64,000 bases of DNA from Dichotomocladium elegans (GCA_025716815.1 JAIXMN010000007.1:1071501-1135500), one strand, 5' to 3'. Counted from the first letter of the stretch, positions 12,201-24,200 are shown. The notes: generated by a model from the letters alone, not told the origin. Translations and numbers: made by a program.

Positions 12201-12327
12201 GTCACTATTCGAGGGATCTATTGGCACGTCTTACATGGCGTTTATCCTTTGGACCAATGCCGGTCTGGCACTGTTCCGATTTCTTGGCTCGTCAATCTAC
12301 CTTTTACTTCGCTTGTTCATGTCTTAA
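9218..12327 (+). CDS. Chitin synthase, class I-III (division 1)
   Basis: Seven exons: 9218-9928, 10000-10248, 10308-11123, 11188-11354, 11417-11758, 11827-12004 and 12085-12327, giving 2,706 nt (901 aa). It polymerises UDP-GlcNAc into wall chitin at the plasma membrane. The first about 200 residues are a Pro/Ser/Thr-rich cytosolic tail. The family block M-Y-N-E-D-E (split by intron 1), [12 protein letters not shown] (about 499) and the Q-R-R-R-W product-binding motif (about 539-543) are intact. Several C-terminal membrane helices follow, with the N-T-H-D-V-S-W-G-T-K-G-D block typical of classes I-III. The start at 9218 is preferred over an upstream in-frame ATG (9119) that would add a low-complexity leader. 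DUO1 follows 119 bp downstream on the same strand. Confidence 0.95.
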
Positions 12328-12446
12328 TAAAAAAAAATCAAGCGGTGTTAGAATAGAGCAATCTAGAGATGATGTGTGCTAAACCGTCAAATTATCAAGG
12401 ACGCGACCTTATTTCCTTTGCCTTTTCTCCGCCACCTCTTTCTTGT

Positions 12447-13146
12447 ATGGACCTTAATAGAGTCGATCCGAATGATCAGCCAGCACCACCAGCACCACCA
12501 GCGCAACCAGCAGGGCATCGCCAAAGTCTTCTCGTAACATCAGGCCGCCGTTTGACCACCCTGTTCAGAAATAATTTACAACCACCTGTCGCCGATCCGT
12601 CGAATTCAGCCGAGGTCAATGCACAGCGAAAAAAAGAGTACGACACAATACGAAATCTAAATGAAGCCATGGAGGCAATCATTGATAATTTTGAGCAGAA
12701 TAGCAGCAACATTCAGGCAAGATCTCTCTTCTCTTCTCTTTTATCCCTTCCCTTCTGCCCATCCTAGGATATATGATGGACACATGAAATGCTTTTCGCT
12801 CCGGCTCATTGTTCTCTCGTTATTGTAGCAATTCGCGCAGACGGTTGATCAAACCGAGAAACTACTTGATCTTTGGTCATCCATTTTGTCTCAATCCGAA
12901 CATACTAAGCGTGTACTTGAAAACCGAGGCTGGCAAGGCGCCACAAGACCCTCTATACCACAGCCGATGCCATCTCCACAGCCTCCACAACTCGCATCTC
13001 TGCCTGCAGCAGCGGCAATAACAGGAAAGCAAGCGTCATTTTCCCAACAGCGACATCAGCAGCATCCTCCCGAGACAAGCACCAGTGCCTCTAGACGACG
13101 CCCAGCTTCTCGCATACCCTCTCGATCAACTCTAAAAAAACACTAA
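12447..13146 (+). CDS. DUO1: DASH/Dam1 complex subunit Duo1
   Basis: Two exons, 12447-12716 and 12829-13146 (588 nt, 195 aa). Duo1 is part of the fungal DASH ring that couples kinetochores to spindle microtubules. The conserved core runs from about residue 65 to 120: a helix with N-L-N-E-A-M-E-A-I, then a second helix with Q-T-E-K-L-L-D-L-W and I-L-S-Q-S-E-H-T, the Duo1 hallmark ending in a G-W-Q-G-like turn. Pro/Ser-rich disordered tails lie on both sides. The only intron has a GC donor (CAG|GCAAGA at 12717); no GT donor is available nearby and the junction restores the core motif in frame. The ATG at 12447 is the likely start, since the upstream in-frame ATG at 12369 adds an unrelated leader. 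Confidence 0.85.
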
Positions 13147-14617
13147 TCTTTCTGATCATTTCAAAACCACAAACGCACAGTCATCCACCATCTCGCTCCG
13201 CATCAATATAATATATATATAATGTTTTCGCCATGCGTTCGTCGTCCTTTAGAATTCATGCGTGTCTTACGGCCGTACATCTGTTTCCTTTTTGGCATTA
13301 TGCTCACTCTCCCAGTAATGGATATCGCAGTTTCTCGAGTAAGCCTTCGTAAAAGATCCTACTCAGGACCATCGAGATTGAATTTCTTGCCAAGCCTGTT
13401 CTAAACGCATGTGTATGTGGAGGTTTACAGAAATACTATGCAAAATTGTAGGGTGTTTGTCATTATCTCGAACCATTTGAAATCGTCCATGATCTCGTAC
13501 CTGATCCCTTTTCGCAGATAAACTGGTTCGTTGGCCCTAACCTCGAGTTTATTCATCGCGCGAATGGTTTCCATTCGTAGTCGCTGATACTTGCTCCGGT
13601 AAAATAGACCGTCCGTACCCCTCCCCATTCCAAATTGGAAAGATTCGATTCGGCTCTGTCCATTTGGCACTAGGACGGCTAACAGAATGCATATGATTTT
13701 CTGGGACCATGCATGGCCAAAAAGAAAGGACCTAAAGTATGTATTAGATCCATGAACGACAATAACCTATGCATAACGTCTAAGCGGTCTCAATTCGGTA
13801 GATTTTGGACATATCGATGACAGATACGCACACGGCCTTTTGTAGTTTCCTTCAATGTTTTGACTGATGAACAGATCATCATGCTCATAGTTGACTCTTC
13901 ATTAATATATACACATATTGGGATGATCATCATCAGCTATCCCTAAATTGACTTAAACCCGCACATCCCTTGAAAGGGACCTCCCTGCTCAGGCTATGAA
14001 TACATATTAACGAGCTTGGTCCTTTGGATATAGGTTGTGTTGAAAAGCATTAGACGGACCTACATATATTTTCAAGAGCCAGATTGCTCGTTCCTGGAGT
14101 CAGACAAGAATGTATATATGTACAATAACATATGGACATTGCTATCGTATGTAATTTAATACAGCAGCACGATGGGATGGAAACCTCCCTGTCTCCCGCA
14201 ATTTTCCTTCACTAGGTCGTCTTACCAACATGACCAGGGCTATTTATTTATGTGCGTTTGCCACGTATGACTTTCTCAGATGGGAAGAAAAGCGGGAATA
14301 TTCATAGACATGAGACGATGGTAGGAAATGTCAATAAGAGTGGTATGAATGATTTTCCATTTCTGGATAACGTATAGGAGGTATGTTGTTCATATGATCC
14401 CATTCAATAAACAGGATCTGTCTGCGTCAAGGCTCTGCCTTGGTTATTCGGAGCTCAAGTCCAGAACACAGTCGCAAACTGTTATTGTGTGATACAAATG
14501 CAACGTTTAATTACCTCTGTCCTTTTCTTTTTGATCCCCACCTTGCAACCTGTTTCAAACTCGCGGACATTACCAATAGCACAAAGCTCTCTATGTAGTA
14601 TCCTCCCTTTCGAGTCC
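13147..14617. other. Intergenic; two unresolved short ORFs
   Basis: At 13222-13404 (+), behind an AT-rich TATA tract, a 60-codon ORF carries one hydrophobic helix; a GTAAGC donor at about 13339 suggests a first exon whose continuation I cannot find. Opposite it, about 13425-13730 (-) is open and reads as one membrane helix followed by a basic tail. Neither matches a family I know. 13740-14480 shows nothing recognisable. Confidence 0.3.
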
Positions 14618-15433
14618 ATGAGTGCAGAACATTCAAATCAGCAACACCAACAGCAAGTTTCTACCCCTGAGCCGATGGTATATCGCTCCTCCCCTCAGGA
14701 CTCTCTGCCGCAGGTCGGCCGTGCCGTCTCCAGGGATACCTCTCTCGAAACAATGTCGGCTGCGATCGCTGCTGCGATCGAAATGGCCAACCATGGCCGG
14801 CCAGCCTCCTCGCTCGATTCCGGTAGTGCCTCGATTCTTCGACATGGGATCGCAACCCCTACCGATACGGGTACTGGGACCATTGCTGCTGGTACTACTG
14901 GAGGGGCATCCATAGCAGCAGCAGCAACGCAACACACCCGAAGTCGGAGCGCCAGCGTGCGTTCCATCTTCAGCAACCCGCCCTGGAAAACGGGTGTCAG
15001 CGCTCCCCTATCCACCGCAGCTGAAGAGCCCGGCGCCGGCGCCGTCATCAATGGCATGGTAGCTCGACCCAAACGCAGCAGTAGCCTGAGCAGTCAACAG
15101 AGCGCCGTGCCGACATCACGACACTCATCTTCCATGCACCCGAATTATTCAGCCCGATTCTCATGGCTCACAGGCCCGGGCATTGAACAGAATGAGCGTG
15201 GCCCTAGAAGGACCATCCCTCCCAAAGTGGCATCAGGGACCACGACGACGACGAATGAGATGCAATCATCGCAGGACAATGTCGATGACGGACGCCGCGA
15301 GCTGCTCTACAGAGGCATCCGCGTCAAGGAGATAAAGACAACACTAAAGACTATGGTCATCCCCCACGATGTGGAGAATCCTATGCCTCAAATCAAACTA
15401 GAACGGCCTGGATTTGCGAGGATAAATTATTGA
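14618..15433 (+). CDS. Ser/Thr/Ala-rich unknown protein with conserved-looking C-terminus
   Basis: Single exon; ATG 14618 begins the low-complexity region (271 aa). An in-frame ATG at 14489 would add a hydrophobic leader, but the intervening residues look non-coding, so the internal start is preferred with modest confidence. The protein is disordered: Gln-rich near the start, then Ser/Ala/Thr/Gly-rich with R-S-x-S-x-R phosphosite-like motifs (about 100-160). The last 45 residues differ sharply in composition: a basic-hydrophobic segment R-E-L-L-Y-R-G-I-R-V-K-E-I-K and then M-P-x-I-K-L-E-x-P-G-F. This tail looks like a short conserved interaction motif. I do not recognise a family. Confidence 0.6.
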   Translation: MSAEHSNQQHQQQVSTPEPMVYRSSPQDSLPQVGRAVSRDTSLETMSAAIAAAIEMANHGRPASSLDSGSASILRHGIATPTDTGTGTIAAGTTGGASIAAAATQHTRSRSASVRSIFSNPPWKTGVSAPLSTAAEEPGAGAVINGMVARPKRSSSLSSQQSAVPTSRHSSSMHPNYSARFSWLTGPGIEQNERGPRRTIPPKVASGTTTTTNEMQSSQDNVDDGRRELLYRGIRVKEIKTTLKTMVIPHDVENPMPQIKLERPGFARINY

Positions 15434-15795
15434 AAGATCCACCGGGGCACGCGTCATTTTGCTTGTCTTGGTTAATGCGCATCAAAGTGACGGAGAAGCA
15501 CGCACCTTGATCATCATAAAGCATTTCACATGGTTCTTGCAACATTCGTATCATTTTACGGGAAATAAATCTGCTTGCTAAGAGACCGTTCGCTGTTGGT
15601 ATTTTGAAAGGTAAACAACGAAACCCTCCTTTCGTTGCTTGGATTCATTGTGCTTCCACACAAAAAAGAGGAGGAGAAGGAAAAGAAAACGCTATGCAGA
15701 TTCAGATCGCGGTACTGGCAGCTCGACCGCTCCAGAGCGAGCTGTACGCTACAGTGAAGTGAAGCGTTTATTGTCGAAGAATAAGAATACAAAAT
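15434..15795. other. 3' intergenic region
   Basis: Lies between the convergent ends of the Ser-rich gene and the FAD oxidoreductase. No gene; A/G-rich stretch at 15660-15690. Confidence 0.5.
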
Positions 15796-17576
15796 CTACA
15801 ACTTTGGAAAGAGGTTATCCGGATCCCACTTTTGCTTCAGCTGGCAGACCTTGAGGTAATTGATCCCCAGTTCCCGGGCAGACGCCGAGAAGTCAGAATG
15901 GTTGCTGTAGAGTCGGTAGCTGTCGCCGCGCGTTGACAAATACGCTGCAAAATCCTGAGCCCACGAGACCATCTTGTCCTCAAGAGCTGGATCAGCGAAT
16001 TGCACGGCCACACCCACATCAAAATGGTCATCGCGCCAGCTGAAGGCCATGTCTTCTCGTGCACGGCGCATAATACCGTCCGGCTGGACCATCAGTATCA
16101 ACGCTCCCGTGGCGTTCGCCTCAGGGGTGGTCGCGTAGAGCGTATTTAACTTGTCCAAAGCCCCTCGTATGTGCTCTGGAGACAGCTGAGGCTTGATGTT
16201 GGCCGATGCAAAGCGAATAGAGTTGGCAGCGTACGGATCATCTGCTAACGTGTTGATCTTCCAATACGGCATTTCGGATGTGTCCCGCATTGCGGGCGTC
16301 AGGTCAAGGAAAGGTGCAAAGTTGAGCAGGGCATCTTGCTCAACGCCGTTGTAAAACGGCAGCACAGTAATACCAGCTTTGCCATCCGGCGCCTTGCCGA
16401 GCGCCAAAGCCGCTGATGCCTTCACATCGTGCTTCGCATACCAGTTGTTCGCTGCTTCCACCACCTTATCTACCATGTCGCCCGTGTATACTAAAACACC
16501 GCCCCACACGGTGCTAGAGACAGGGTGTGCCTGAAGGATAAACTAGACGGGCATCGTAAGCTGATTTGCTTCATTGCATCGCCTGTACGCTAAAAAAACC
16601 TTACCTTAGTCACCACTCCAAACTTATTGCCTGCGCCGCGGATGGCCCAGAAGAGGTCTTTGTTTTCCTCCTCATTTGCCCACACAATTTGACCTTTAGC
16701 CGTCACCACCTCCGCAGCAACAATATTATCTACTGCAAGACTACAAGCAAATGTAAATTCCAATATTCTTCATCTGCCCACGCATTCGACTTACCCGAAC
16801 TCGCCGGTCAAATAACCGTAGCCGCCATGGAGCATCAGCCCACCAATGCCCACATGGCTTGTGGAACCGGTCACTAAATCAGAACCCACTTAATATTGGT
16901 TGCATGGCTGACATGTAAGCGTCAACGCGCCCTCACCACACGTAAGGCCGTACTCCGCAGCGGCCTTGATGACATCCCTGGCCAATGCGCCACCGCTCGC
17001 AACCACATGCCTCTCGTCGGGCTTCACAAAGACCTCCCGCATCTTGCTTAAATCAATCACTATCCCGTTCTCGATGCTCGACTGGCCACTTGGCGAGTGA
17101 CCACCAGCTTTCACAACAAATGGAAGACGATGACTCTGGCACATGATAATCTATTATACCTCGTCCATTTGAGTTCAGTCTTAGGTCGTGCTCGCTCTCA
17201 TATATCCGAAACCCACCGTCTTGCTGACATCTTCGGCTGTGGCAACTAAGACAATAGCCAACGCGCGCTTGACTGCGCATTTCGACCAGCGTCGCAGCGC
17301 CTCATTATATGGCTGGCCATGATGACCCATAAGCACTTGGGCGTTAGCAGAGAGGGATGAGCCAAAGGTAGTCAACTGCTGTGTTGTGATGCGCCCGCCT
17401 GCTTGGTGATAGCGTGGATTGGTAGGTTTCAGTCGAAAAAAGTTCGGCGGTGGGGTTTCACCGCCAAGGCTGGTGACATCGCCCTGTTTCTCTTGTGCAT
17501 TCTGCTCATTCGTGCTGGCTGGAGAATTTTCAAAGAAGGCAGCAAAGGCTGGATCGACGCCGCAATATTGACACAT
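15796..17576 (-). CDS. FAD-linked oxidoreductase, berberine-bridge-enzyme (BBE) type
   Basis: Five exons: 17576-17217, 17150-16937, 16873-16795, 16740-16605 and 16530-15796 (1,524 nt, 507 aa). It has a PCMH-type FAD domain with K-A-G-G-H-S (about 134-139), whose His is the usual 8-alpha FAD attachment site. The second FAD loop has S-H-V-G-I-G-G-L and H-G-G-Y-G, followed by A-I-R-G-A-G-N-K-F-G. The C-terminal BBE motif region contains K-V-C-Q-L-K-x-K-W-D-P-D-N-L-F. At the place where bicovalent members carry C-P-T-V-G, this protein has T-S-H-V-G, so the cysteinyl bond is probably absent. No signal peptide is visible from the ATG at 17576. Substrates in the family range from sugars to alkaloids; none can be assigned here. 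Peptidyl-tRNA hydrolase ends 177 bp upstream on the same strand. Confidence 0.9.
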
Positions 17577-17753
17577 TGGTGAAGAGTAAACGCGATCGGG
17601 AGAGTTAGCAACGGGAATGCCGTTTGTCGGAATTCTGCAACGCCGCTAACCAAAAATAGGGTCAAGGTCGGAAAAATTGTCTATTTATGCTCTCTAGATG
17701 GTGTTCAATGTGAGGAGGAGGAGGAGGAGGAGGGGCATGCAGTTCTAAAGTTA

Positions 17754-18599
17754 TTATGGTGCTTGAGGCAGCACATTCTCTTTGTTGTTCTCATCTTGCA
17801 CCGTAGTTTTCTGTTGTTGCTGTTGTTCTGGTGTGGCTTCCCGTTTGTTCGACTTGCTTTTCTTGGGGTTGGGCGGACGCCACAACTGGTTTCGCAATAG
17901 AAGGGTTTCCAAACCAAGGCCAGGTCCGATATTCAGTAACGGATAGACTTGAGTCTCCAGCACCTCCATCTCGGACGGAAGAAACTTGCTGAGCACAAAA
18001 TTCGCTACTTCATTTTCGTCTCGCGTGTCAGGCCTTCCCACACCCAACCGGACCCGCCAGAATGCGTCGGTTCCAAGATGCTGAATGACGGATTTGATCC
18101 CATTGTGTCCATTGGCGGATCCTGAAGACTTAAGCGACACTTTACCAAGATCTCGTTGCAGATCGTCTTGAAATACATAAACGCTTGTGCCTGGAATGGA
18201 CAAATCTCGTACTATTTTGTGATCTTCTTTAGCGAGCTTTGCTTTTTTCCCCCTTTAATCTCACCTGCACGCGCTACAGAAGGTCCTGACACATTCATGA
18301 GCAACCTTGGCTTCAGAAGCGTCAAATGGATTTCATGCGTTTCTTTGCTGCCGGTCGAAGGGATTGTCAATGTGGTCTGGGCTATATGTGCTTTCCACGG
18401 TTTATGCTGAATCCATTTTAGTTCGAGTAATTTGGCAAGGTGATCTAGAATCATCATGCCAGCATTGTGGCGAGTGTTCGGAAGATTATAATTGCCCAAG
18501 CCGGCAAACTGTAAGCAAGATTTCCATATTAGATCTAGAAGCGCATTTTCCTGGCGAATCGTCTACTCGTTAACTTGCCAGAACCCGATTGGCCACCAT
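17754..18599 (-). CDS. PTH1: Peptidyl-tRNA hydrolase, bacterial (Pth1) type
   Basis: Three exons: 18599-18579, 18508-18265 and 18211-17754 (723 nt, 240 aa). The enzyme frees tRNA from prematurely released peptidyl-tRNA, in fungi usually for mitochondrial translation. It shows G-L-G-N-x-x-x-x-x-T-R-H-N-A-G with catalytic His21, L-K-P-x-x-x-M-N-x-S-G, and Q-D-D-L-x-x-x-L-G-K followed by G-S-x-x-G-H-N-G, all family signatures. Intron 1 has a GC donor (CTG|GCAAGT, donor 18578); splicing there gives an uninterrupted start M-V-A-N-R-V-L-F-A-G-L-G-N, which no GT site does. The last 35 residues form a basic, Gln-rich tail beyond the usual bacterial length. No clear presequence is seen. Confidence 0.9.
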
Positions 18600-18922
18600 G
18601 CGAATGGTAGTGGAGAAAAGAAAACAAGGGGGAGCGGGGGATAGATCGAAGCAAGGTAAGTGGGTAGGCGAAGGCTCTTATTTAAACCGCCATGCCGCAG
18701 CACAAACGATTGGAAGAGAAAAGCCTATTCCCATTTTTCGTTATCATTCCATTCTATTTTTTTCGAGAGCACCGATCACTTCTTTCATGCATGGATGATG
18801 CCACGGGTCTATCACCCTCACCCCAAGTGGGGATTGACAACAATGATACCAGTTATTTATTCGCCACTCCCTGACTTTTCCCTTCCTTTTCTTTCCAACC
18901 CTCCTCTCTTGACAGTCCCACA

Positions 18923-19389
18923 ATGGAACCCACTGAACTTCGTTCGAGTAAGTGAAAATCAAGGAGCTCTTACCCTAAGCAAGTTGATACTTTCTACTGT
19001 TAACATACTGATGGCCGTCATGTTTATAGATATTATAGATTGGATTAACATGCGCATTGATAACGACCGCTTGGTCGCACTCCCTAGCTTTATTGATCAG
19101 AACGAAACAATGCTACTTGAAAATACACCTATTGGCGTTGACCCGCGCAAATACTGGTCAAACATGTTAGATCAAGTGGCAAAGGATCAAAATGTGTCTG
19201 TGGTATGTGTATTTGCAGATGTTATCCAAAATGCCCTAGGGCCTGTTATCGGTATGTGTACGCCCTATTCTCATCGTCGTGTCCTCGCAGGTTAAGCCAC
19301 CAGCATCACCTTCTTATAATTGGGAGAACTTCCTCGCCAAGCTATGGATGTTGTATGCGGCACCTTGTTACGATATGCACCTAATGTGA
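18923..19389 (+). CDS. Small unknown protein, three exons
   Basis: Exons 18923-18947, 19030-19202 and 19291-19389 sum to 297 nt (98 aa) with GT-AG introns and in-frame junctions. This, together with a CT-rich leader before the ATG, is the main reason to call it a gene. The middle is an amphipathic, Asp/Asn-rich helical segment (I-I-D-W-I-N-x-R-I-D) followed by L-P-x-F-I-D-Q-N-E. The last exon is Trp/Tyr/Leu-rich. It is divergent from PTH1 and convergent with the next gene, the stops being 47 bp apart. No family recognised; intron 2 is the weakest part of the model. Confidence 0.45.
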
Positions 19390-19436
19390 ATGGTACTTGA
19401 GTGGGGATCTGAGGAAGGCCAGTGTCCACGATATAC

Positions 19437-20135
19437 TCATTGAGCTGAATGAACATAGGTTGAACAGAAATCGAAGCTTGCCACTGACAAACCTTCGCTG
19501 TAACGGTACCGACGTAGGATATGATATACAGTCTGCAAAAGCACAAAAGAGCAAAATATAAGGTAGATGCGCAATGCCCACCATCTCCCCCGTCTGTGCG
19601 CAAGATAGGAATAATAGTAACAGTAATAATAATAAACAACCCTCCATGCCTACTTTGCACCTTGCATTTATGCTTCTTGCGAAGATTCTCTGAAGTGATA
19701 GTTTCTGCATCATTGTTTACGCAGATGCATGGCTTTTCGTTATTGCTGCGGAATATCCGGATAGTCCGGATGATATTCATCCTCAGCAAATCTCGATGAA
19801 AGATCTCGGAAAACATGTATGATGCATGTCGTGTACGTTCGCATGACAGCTTAGAATGAAAATCAAGGCTCCCTGCAGGTTCATTACAGGGGAGGATCAG
19901 TGAACGAGCCATATTCCTGTTTCAGATGGCTAGACAATGAATGTATACGAAAATTGCTCAGAAAGCAGAACAATCGGGTAGATTCTGTCATTGATTTGGA
20001 CTTTGAACAACTGAATACTTGCCATCTAAAGGAACCGGTGGAACCACTCAAAGACCCCGTATAAATTAACGCCGCCCCCCCATTCTGTAAGATGCTAAGG
20101 CCACCGGCAACGTAGGAACTTGGTGGGTCGTACAT
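19437..20135 (-). CDS. Small unknown protein, three exons
   Basis: Exons 20135-20023, 19916-19661 and 19532-19437 give 465 nt (154 aa). Intron 1 would use a GC donor (TG|GCAAGT, donor 20022) and restores a tryptophan codon; intron 2 is GT-AG. The N-terminus is Gly/Ser-rich (Y-D-P-P-S-S-Y-V-A-G-G); the rest is basic with several cysteines and no visible membrane helix. No family recognised. The frame agreement across both introns argues for a gene, but alternative frames are open in parts, so this stays tentative. Confidence 0.4.
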
Positions 20136-21241
20136 GTGCTGTTTTTAGATGAGTGAAACGACAGGCATTTAAAGATGAAGTCGATGACAATAGCATATGA
20201 AGGACGAAAATAGCTTTGCTAAGATATTTATTTTTGGGAGATAAAGAGAAAACAGAGGCTGCTCAATTGCAAGGTCCGGTGAGATATTGAGTAATCCGGG
20301 TAAATGGTATTATGTGCAACCTCAGGTTGATACTGGTAGCCTTATGAAACTCGATTAAAAGAAAAAGGATGGAGGCAACAGGGTAATTTATCGAATCCAT
20401 GTACATCCATATGGTACATGGGTGTGTGATAAACTCATGTGTGCGTTTGTATAGAATATGCGCTCGCGCAGAGGACGCAAAGGAATATTCTTCGTGCAGT
20501 GGAAGGTAAAAAAAAAATAACCCAGCCAAGATTCATATTTTAAATTCTTCGGCTGCTGAACCTAAATATCAAGCAATTGACTTCGCCACAAATTTCATGT
20601 ATGAAAAAAAGAGACGGGACAAGTGACCGGCTTGGAGAATATTCTACTTCGGCAGAAGAATACGGCGCAAGTACGAGGAAGAAGTGGTTGGAGAAGGTAG
20701 GCTGTCCATTTCGGTCTTTTGAATTCTTGGCGCCTTGTCGACTCCAGTCTTCAAGCACGTGTAGTAGGGTGAGACAGTGCCTGATTCATGTAACACCGCC
20801 CATGCCGCCAGGCTTGGGTAAGCTTAACGCGTCTCACCACCCATCCAACATGTACACAGCACCGTTTAGCCAAGGCCCATGCGAATTTACGGCGCTCTAC
20901 TACAGTCGCTACCATCCTCAAAGCTCTCGAGTCGTAGGCGCACGCATCATTCAGAGGTCGATCTAGCGACGGAGTGGATGAATGCAATGATATCGCGAGA
21001 GACGAACCAAGGCAAGAGAATAAACGATGGGTGCTTCTTCATACTATGTGATGGACAGGGCTGATGGCTTCATTCAAGTGCCAAGCGGGCCGCCCATGAT
21101 CATCCACCATAATTAATGTTCCCATCCCTTATTCAGACGGCCGCCATATTTTTGGTCCAACACCCATAAGAATACCTTGCTTAGCTGCTCTCCGCTGCTC
21201 TCTCTTTCCCCTTCTTTTCCCGGTCCCTTCTTTCATATACC
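20136..21241. other. Upstream region of the flippase gene; unresolved coding-like pieces
   Basis: Short open segments on the plus strand (about 20535-20610 and 20850-20930) look protein-like and end in natural stops, but I could not splice them into one model. A minus-strand ORF at 20540-20758 overlaps them. 21065-21241 is CT-rich leader of the P4-ATPase gene with ACCATGG at its start. Confidence 0.35.
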
Positions 21242-24200
21242 ATGGCCGCCGGTCCCTGGGAAAAACTGGTGCAGCTGCTACGCTCTGACGCACCAGAAAC
21301 AGCTAAAACCCGGAAGAAGAGCCCATTCCCAACTGCATCTACCGAGAGTCGAACGATCTACGTGAACACGGAAATACCCGCAGACCAGGTCGATGACTAC
21401 AATCAGCCAATCCATTCCTATTGTTCAAACAAAATCAGAACAGCAAAGTACACCTGGTACACCTTCTTGCCAAAGAATCTTTTTGAGCAATTCAGAGGCA
21501 TCGCCAACCTGTACTTTCTGTTCCTTGTCATTCTCCAAATGTTCCCTCTGTTCAGCACGTCTGCATCACCTGTGCTCGTTGTGCTTCCCCTCGCAGCGAT
21601 TCTTATCCTTACCGGCGCAAAGGACGCATTCGAGGACAACAAACGCCACAAGACTGACCAGAGTGTCAACAAAGCCATCACGTATACCATTGCCGACGAC
21701 TGGGTTAACGTCAATATCCCTGTGTACAAAGTGTCCCTGGGCCGCCGTTGGCTCAATTCAATTGGCAAGTTTATCAAGCGCTTATTCGGCTTTGCCAAAC
21801 CCAAATCGGGCGATTTGAACGCTCTGAGTCGTGTGTCTACTATGCGTTCCGAATATTTGCCTGCTTCTCCGTCGAGCAAGACGCTCGCCCTCCTCCGAAA
21901 GCTTAAACGGAAACGCAAAGGCCCTTATCGCCCCGGCAAGATTCCCCATTCAGTCCTGCGCCGCTCGGCCTTATCAACGTCGGCATCAGCCGGTAAGGAA
22001 CCGGAAAAGAACAGGCACACCATGCGTCAGCCCCCCGACCATCGATGGTGCAAGACCCGCTGGCAGGATTTGCGCGTCGGCGATTTCGTCTATTTGCGCA
22101 ACGACGACGCTGTCCCGGCCGACATTGCCATCCTTTCGACCTCTGAACCAGATGGCCTCTGCTACGTTGAGACGCAGAATCTCGATGGTGAGACGAACCT
22201 AAAAATCATGCGTGCTCTCCAGGGCACAAGTGAAATCCGTACCATCGACGACTGTAAACGCTCAAAGTTCTATATCGAGAGCGAGCCCCCGCACGCTAAT
22301 CTTTATACCTACAATGGCGTGCTCAAGTGGAAGGTGGAAATGAGCCATGAAGGCGACGATGACAGCGACAGTAACCCAGAGCCAAAGAATGTGCTCTCGC
22401 CGGAACAATCGAGTTCGCTTAACGCGGAAGATATTGAAGAAATCGATGGTGACAACGACGATGATAACGATGATGATAGCGAAGTGTCCCACGAAAAGAC
22501 CGAAGCAATTACGAGCAGCAGTGTGCTGCTTCGCGGATGCGTCGTGCGCAATACTGATTGGGTCATTGGCATTGTCCTGTTCACCGGTATTGAGACGAAG
22601 ATTATGTTGAATTCTGGCAAGACGCCTAGCAAACGCAGTAAGATGGAAAAAGCAACCAATCCACATGTAAGCCGAAAGCGCTATGCGCTCACGTCTCGGC
22701 GGAGCTCTAACCAGCAGAAAACCACAACATAGGTCATTGCCAACTTCGTATTACTCTTCATCCTCTGCGTCATATGTTCCATTGCAGCGAGTATCATCTA
22801 CAGCAGCCATACATCTTCGGATTTTTTCGAAACCAAGGATGCGGAAAGCGCGACATTGGAGGGATTTATCATGTTCTGGCAAGTCTTTTCCGTCCGTTCT
22901 ACGAGGTATACAAAATTGCTGACTCCGGCTTTATCATATTAGGACCACTCTCGTTATATACCAAAACATCATCCCCATTTCGCTGTATATATCTGTACAA
23001 ATAGTTAAAACGGCCGCGGTATGTCATACACCGAAACCAAGCCACGTGCAGTGTATACTCACTTATGTAGCTTAGGCCTATTTTATCCACACTGATCTCG
23101 AGTTATACAATGAACGACTCGATCAACCATGCATACCCAAAACATGGAATATCTCTGACGATCTCGGTCAGATTGAGTATATTTTTTCAGATAAGACCGG
23201 TACCCTTACGCAGAACATCATGGAGTTTCGCCGGTGCACAATCAACGGTGTATGTTACGGATTGGGTGAAACAGAAGCATCCATCGGAGCCAAGAAGCGC
23301 GACAATCCCAATATGGCGGATACGAGCCTTGCAGACGCGATGAAGCTCGAAAAATCGCGCGAAGAAATGATAGAGAAGCAAGCACAGTTGTTTGAACACA
23401 AATACGCCAATCCAAAATCCAGTTTTATAGATCCGAAACTCTACGATGATCTCGCAGAAAATAATGAACAATCGCAGAGTGTGATTCACTTCTTCTCCGC
23501 GCTTGCCCTTTGCCACACCGTCATTCCTGAGTTTCCCGACCCCGACAGCGAGTACAATATCATATACAAAGCGCAATCACCAGATGAAGCCGCACTTGTT
23601 GCTACCGCACGTGATGTCGGCTTTGCTTTTATAGCCCGCGAGACAGACAATGTCATCATCAATGCGCTTGGCGAATTACGTCAGTTCACGCTCTTGAACG
23701 TCCTCGAATTTAATTCTACACGTAAACGCATGAGTGTCATCATGCGCTCACCAACGGACGGGAGCATCGTCTTGCTGTGTAAGGGAGCTGACTCGGTCAT
23801 CTACGAACGACTCTCAAAAGATCTCGGTGATAGTGATGCAGACAAGGAGCAGAAACGTGTACGCGACCAGACATTGGAACACCTGGGAATATTTGCTAAC
23901 GAGGGTAAGGAACATTCAAATAACATTTGGAGGAGAGTGTTTTGCAAAAAGGGAGAGGCTGAAGGCGAATGGGGGATGCTGGTCTAGGTCTCCGCACCTT
24001 GTGCATTGCCAGTCGTATGTTGACCCAAACCGAATACGACGAGTGGAACGCACGCTACAAAATTGCTGCGAGCAGCATCAGAAACCGCGATGAACAGATA
24101 GAACGCGCATGTGAGGAGATTGAACAGAACCTGTCACTTATTGGCGGTACTGCAATCGAAGACAAGCTGCAGGAAGGCGTCCCTGAGACGATCGGCGTGT

